Origin: M3007 sp041741155
GTDB lineage: Bacteria; Bacteroidota; Bacteroidia; Chitinophagales; Saprospiraceae
Length of the DNA: 64,000 bases
Direction: 5' to 3'
Assembly (NCBI GenBank): GCA_041741155.1
Contig: JBGSKO010000188.1
Location: 1-64,000, forward strand
Under the pieces are notes generated by a model that did not search any database, was not told the DNA's origin, and saw only the letters and a list, made by a program, of their open reading frames with translations. The translations under genes and the position numbers were made by a program. Shown here one piece after another: positions 60,674-64,000 of the stretch (its first letter is position 1; each line of letters opens with the position of its first letter).

Positions 60674-62515
60674 CTACTTTCCGATGAAAATACCTTTCTC
60701 CGTCGGATCCACCCACCGCTCTGCAAACCACTCCTGCAAGATGCGGTGGCGGAAGCGCCAGGCGCCACCGCCTTTGCCGGTGTGCGGATCGCCATCAAAT
60801 TCGAGGATGTGGCGGAGGGACATCTCGTTGAGAAAGGTCACTAAATGGAGAGGGAGGAGACCTTTTTTGACCAGTTGGTAGCGGAGGAGAAGGTGTTGGA
60901 AGATGGAAAAATAAAGGCTTTTGGCGGAGGCAATGAAGCGTTGGTATGGAGTGGTAATTTGGATGACATTGCTGAAACTATCTATAAATAAACTCGCCAA
61001 AGCGATAATCAGCAAAGTGCCCAGACAGCCGATTATTCCGTTTACAAATCCTGTGATTATTCCGCTCCGCATCCCTATACTCATCCCAATAGCACATCCA
61101 ATGGCCAGGGGCATTATTAATCCATCTTCTATTCCATTCCTTGAGGTCAGAATATTTTTAATTTTTATTATTAGATTTTTCCAAGACTTATTTTTATTTT
61201 CCTTAGTTCGTATAGGACGCGGTATTCCATGCAATCCGGTGGATAGCCCTATGACTAGAAAGCCACCAAACCCGATGAAAAGTCCTATGACTAGTCCAGC
61301 CAGCCACCCAATATATAGACCAAAGTAGTTTCGGCTGTCTAATGCGAAGTATAGCCCAACCAATAACCCTGTGAATGGTCCAACCATTAGCCCAAGGTTT
61401 AGCCCGTAGGCTACACCAGCAAGTGCCAACTGCCCTTTGTCCCACCTCCACCAATCATACTGCAAATCCCTCAACTCAAACACCACCATATTCCGACTCG
61501 TCATCCGAGACGCCAAAAACGACAGCCAATGCCCGGCCTTATCTGGTGGGTACTCGTGTGAAACCTTCAGCTCCAACGCCCCTACTACAAACCGCTCGAC
61601 CAGCTCTTGTTGCCTGCCATCGACATCTGTAGCCACAAACCCAAAATCCGACCAATTCTTTCCGGTAGAAAATAGCAGTTGTGCCGTATTGAGGTAGAAC
61701 GGATTTTCAACCGCCGCGCGCAGTAGAGGATCGGTTTTCAAGGCATTCAGTAAGCGTTTGGATTCGGGTTGGATATTGGCAGTAGCCGCCAGTCCCATTT
61801 CAACTTGTTCGATGGTCAGGGGTTCTACTTCGATCTGGGCATTTACCGGGGCATCTTTGGTGGCTGCGTATTCATCAATACGTGAACTGATCAAGAATTG
61901 GCGGTTGGCATCGGCGCCGTATTCGCCAATACTGGCCAGAAGAGAATCCCGGTCGGCCTTCGGCACTTCGTCGAGGCCATCGAGGAGTAAAATCAGCGGC
62001 GTATGCTTTCGAATCTGCTCGGCCAAACCCGTCGAGGCACCCAATTCGGTCGGCAGTATCTTCCGCAACCACTCCTCAAACGTTTTGAACTCCGCTTGCC
62101 AAGTAGCCAGATTGAGCACCACCGGTATGCTCGCGCCTTGTCGGCGCAAGAGATGCAGCGCAAGTTGAAGCACGATGGTTGTTTTGCCAGCACCGGGCAG
62201 CCCCACCACCAGCAGGCGACCATTGGCCCGGGTGAAAATATCACCGATGGCGGCGCGGACTTCTTCTTCCTGGAGGGTGATGTAGTTTTCTGCGCCTTCT
62301 TCTGTTGTGCCGGTTTTGGACGGTAGTATCCGCAGGTTTACCGGCTGCCGATCGGCGAGTTTTTGGCCGAGGCGGCGTTCGTATCGGGTTTCGAGGTATG
62401 CCCTGACCTTGCCAACCAGTACCGGATCGGGTGTTCCGGGCGGGAGATCGGCGGGTTTGTTTCCGAGGCCGCTGAAGATGCCTTTGCGAGCAGAGGGTAA
62501 GGCGTGGTTTGACAT
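60674..62515 (-). CDS. Membrane NACHT-type NTPase (STAND)
   Basis: The start is taken at MSNHALPSARKGIFSGLGNK, one base after the upstream stop, giving 613 residues; a longer frame overlaps the upstream gene. Walker A is LLVVGLPGAGKTTIV (about 101-115). Walker B is LILLLDGLDEVPKADRD (about 174-190), with the D-G-x-D-E of NACHT, and the sensor Arg lies in FLISSRIDEY. About 6-8 glycine-rich hydrophobic segments follow (about 360-560, for example GLYIGWLAGLVIGLFIGFGG). The C-terminal WRFRHRILQEWFAERW is the ending common in prokaryotic NACHT/STAND proteins. Many bacterial NACHT proteins defend against phage. A membrane module as the output would fit a pore or membrane-disrupting effector, which is inference. 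It lies in tandem with the S74 protein upstream. Confidence 0.82.
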   Translation of the reverse strand: MSNHALPSARKGIFSGLGNKPADLPPGTPDPVLVGKVRAYLETRYERRLGQKLADRQPVNLRILPSKTGTTEEGAENYITLQEEEVRAAIGDIFTRANGRLLVVGLPGAGKTTIVLQLALHLLRRQGASIPVVLNLATWQAEFKTFEEWLRKILPTELGASTGLAEQIRKHTPLILLLDGLDEVPKADRDSLLASIGEYGADANRQFLISSRIDEYAATKDAPVNAQIEVEPLTIEQVEMGLAATANIQPESKRLLNALKTDPLLRAAVENPFYLNTAQLLFSTGKNWSDFGFVATDVDGRQQELVERFVVGALELKVSHEYPPDKAGHWLSFLASRMTSRNMVVFELRDLQYDWWRWDKGQLALAGVAYGLNLGLMVGPFTGLLVGLYFALDSRNYFGLYIGWLAGLVIGLFIGFGGFLVIGLSTGLHGIPRPIRTKENKNKSWKNLIIKIKNILTSRNGIEDGLIMPLAIGCAIGMSIGMRSGIITGFVNGIIGCLGTLLIIALASLFIDSFSNVIQITTPYQRFIASAKSLYFSIFQHLLLRYQLVKKGLLPLHLVTFLNEMSLRHILEFDGDPHTGKGGGAWRFRHRILQEWFAERWVDPTEKGIFIGK

Positions 62516-62516
62516 T

Positions 62517-64000
62517 TTATTTTTCAGGTGATGCGTGGGCGGGAGTAACTTCAATTCGCGCTTTTTCCAAAGCGAGCAGGCGGGCTTCAAAAGTTGATTG
62601 TATTTGGTTCAGCTGCTGCCGGAGTTGCGCATTTTCGGTTTGTTGCGCGTTGATTTGCTCCTGTTGTTCCTGTATAGCCTTTACCAAAAGTGGCACGAAG
62701 GAAGCATAAGCCAAGCCGTAGTTGTCGGTGTTGTTCTCTGGTACATGCAGGCCGCTGAAAGTGAAGTTCAGGTCCCGGCACGCACGCTCCACTTCTTGTG
62801 CCAGAAAACCTGTTTGCACCGGGGCGCTTTCTCGGACGAAAGTGGATTGGGAGAGCCGTTGTTGCTGGATACTGTCTGGCATATTTTGCATCACGTGCTC
62901 GTCGAACTTGCGAGCATCGAATTGATAAGTGACCGGGCGAAGCTGCTTGATGAAAGCCAAGCCCGGCACCATGTCGTCGTGCACGTTGTACTTGAACCGG
63001 GCATCGGAGGGAAAGGTCCAGTCCACTTGCCCTTCGATGAGGGTGACGGCGGAATTGCCGATACGGACTTTATTGGAGTCGTTGACGGAAGCCAGATATC
63101 CGATGGCGGTGGCGTTGTTCAGGTTGCCGTTGGTCACGTCGGCCTCGAATCCGATGGCGGTGTTGTTGTTGCCGGTGGTGTTGGACAACAGCGCATTCAG
63201 TCCATTAGCGGTGTTGTAGCTACCGGTTGTGTTGGAATGAAGTGCATCTACTCCATTGGCTGAATTGCCGAAGCCAGTCGTGTTTGAAGGTAGCGCACGT
63301 GCTCCATTAGCTGTGTTAAATTCGCCAGTCGTGTTTAAATTAAGCGCAGCCTGTCCATTGGCGGTGTTAAGTACGCCGGTCGTGTTAGAATAAAGTGCAA
63401 TAGATCCGTTGGCAGTGTTGAGGCTTCCGGTGGTATTGGAATAAAGCGCATATGCTCCATTAGCTGTGTTAAATTCGCCGGTCGTGTTGGAATAAAGCGA
63501 TTCAAATCCATGAGCGGTGTTGTTGTTGCCAAACGTATTGAAATAACCTGCATCCTGCCCGACGAACGTATTGCCCGATGTATCGGTTAACTCTAGTCGA
63601 GTCATACCGCTCGCGTTTTTGCGCAGCACCATAGTTTCCGTGCCACCGAGGTCGAAGCGGATAATGTCCTCATTAGCGTTTTTCTCTACTTGTACTCTGG
63701 TGTTGCCATCAGTATCCTGCAACAGGGTATTGCTATTGCTGGCCGGCGTCCAGGCCACGCCATTCCATTTCAGTATCTGGCCGATTGTTGCACCTTGCTG
63801 GGCGATATTGAGCGGATTAGCAGCCGTTCCGTTGCCAGTGAGGGTAGCGTTGGTGACAGCCACTTGGGCGCCCCAGTTGTCCGCACCGGCGTTATCGTTT
63901 GCGGGTGTCCAGGCAGTACCGTTGAATTTGAGTACCTGCCCGGTAGCAGCGCCTTGCGGGTCGAGGTCGAGGGGGCTGCTGCCGGTACCGTTTCCGGATA
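62517..64000 (-). CDS. YadA-head-like surface protein with S74 chaperone domain (partial, 5' end outside)
   Basis: The frame is open to the right edge, so the start is missing; a GTG at 63863 is internal. Visible parts from the edge: repeats of the form NGTAANPLNIAQQGATIGQI, then LKWNGVAWTPA. Seven 17-residue repeats (GAYALYSNTTGSLNTAN type) like YadA/trimeric adhesin heads follow. Next is an S74 intramolecular chaperone domain with its SDARFK Ser/Lys motif, then LAFIKQLRPVTYQFDA and GFLAQEVERA. A C-terminal coiled coil (VKAIQEQQEQINAQQTENAQ) and a short charged tail end it. It probably forms a trimeric fibre. S74 domains assemble and may cleave phage tail spikes and related surface fibres. 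The NACHT gene follows after one base, suggesting one transcript. Confidence 0.85.
   Translation of the reverse strand, partial: SGNGTGSSPLDLDPQGAATGQVLKFNGTAWTPANDNAGADNWGAQVAVTNATLTGNGTAANPLNIAQQGATIGQILKWNGVAWTPASNSNTLLQDTDGNTRVQVEKNANEDIIRFDLGGTETMVLRKNASGMTRLELTDTSGNTFVGQDAGYFNTFGNNNTAHGFESLYSNTTGEFNTANGAYALYSNTTGSLNTANGSIALYSNTTGVLNTANGQAALNLNTTGEFNTANGARALPSNTTGFGNSANGVDALHSNTTGSYNTANGLNALLSNTTGNNNTAIGFEADVTNGNLNNATAIGYLASVNDSNKVRIGNSAVTLIEGQVDWTFPSDARFKYNVHDDMVPGLAFIKQLRPVTYQFDARKFDEHVMQNMPDSIQQQRLSQSTFVRESAPVQTGFLAQEVERACRDLNFTFSGLHVPENNTDNYGLAYASFVPLLVKAIQEQQEQINAQQTENAQLRQQLNQIQSTFEARLLALEKARIEVTPAHASPEK
63153..63509 (-). repeat. Seven in-frame 51-bp tandem repeats in the S74 protein gene
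   Basis: Seven units of exactly 51 bases encode 17-residue repeats ending SNTTGxxNTAN. An eighth, shorter unit (GFEADVTNG) follows. Each unit keeps the frame, so gain or loss of units would change fibre length without breaking the gene. Confidence 0.85.

Noticed and set aside
63153..63509. Regular repeats suggesting a CRISPR array
   Set aside because: Units are contiguous 51-base in-frame protein repeats without unique spacers; no cas genes nearby.
1..64000. tRNA, rRNA or riboswitch genes
   Set aside because: No cloverleaf with conserved TTCGA-type T-loop or known riboswitch core was recognised by eye; a covariance search (tRNAscan-SE, Infernal) would settle it.

Overview
The window comes from a Bacteroidota chromosome, most likely Saprospiraceae or a close relative (Haliscomenobacter/Lewinella-like). 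The evidence is moderately GC-rich coding sequence, type IX secretion (T9SS) C-terminal signals of both type A and gliding type B, a PorP/SprF-family protein, SprB and PKD repeats, lipoproteins behind Cys lipoboxes, TAnnTTTG-type -7 promoter boxes with few Shine-Dalgarno sites, and many secreted proteins of unknown function. Family names are read from motifs; no search was run.

Region 1 (1-15206) is an all-minus-strand beta-glucan locus. In transcription order it holds a glycosidase TIM barrel fused to an outer-membrane beta-barrel, a multi-module glycan-binding lipoprotein, a GH16 laminarinase lipoprotein, a large leaderless phosphorylase (best guess GH149), a GH17 lipoprotein, a GH30 lipoprotein, an MFS (GPH-type) sugar symporter and a leaderless GH17. 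Together they can account for surface cutting of laminarin-like beta-1,3/1,6-glucan, outer-membrane passage, inner-membrane import and cytosolic phosphorolysis. No SusC/SusD pair is present. The left edge is a near-perfect inverted repeat carrying a second copy of the GH17 3' end.

Region 2 (15529-28126) has an ankyrin-repeat membrane protein, then a minus-strand group of caspase-like protease with beta-propeller, SprB-repeat adhesin with gliding-type C-terminus, and PorP/SprF. Nested palindromic repeats lie in front of the PorP gene. A secreted protein and a GHL10 (DUF187) glycosidase follow.

Region 3 (28127-33159) is a compact plus-strand accessory island. Two paralogous secreted transglutaminase-like proteins are each followed at once by a small secreted partner, and a decayed PKD gene follows. 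Base composition changes sharply within the island.

Region 4 (33212-49674) is mostly housekeeping and envelope genes: lpxD, a GT-C glycosyltransferase, lipoproteins, a processive GT2 and a DPM1-like GT2, purD, a TonB C-terminal domain protein, an ECF sigma factor with putative anti-sigma, an alpha/beta hydrolase, an ATP-grasp ligase, rplY, and a polyferredoxin with an FAD oxidoreductase.

Region 5 (49905-64000) has two large T9SS-secreted proteins flanking a 350-bp terminal-inverted-repeat element, an alpha-helical unknown, truA, a membrane NACHT NTPase, and a YadA-head-like/S74-chaperone protein that runs off the right edge.

Four families of short non-coding repeats (A-D in the features) recur between genes. 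No tRNA, rRNA, CRISPR array or transposase gene was recognised.
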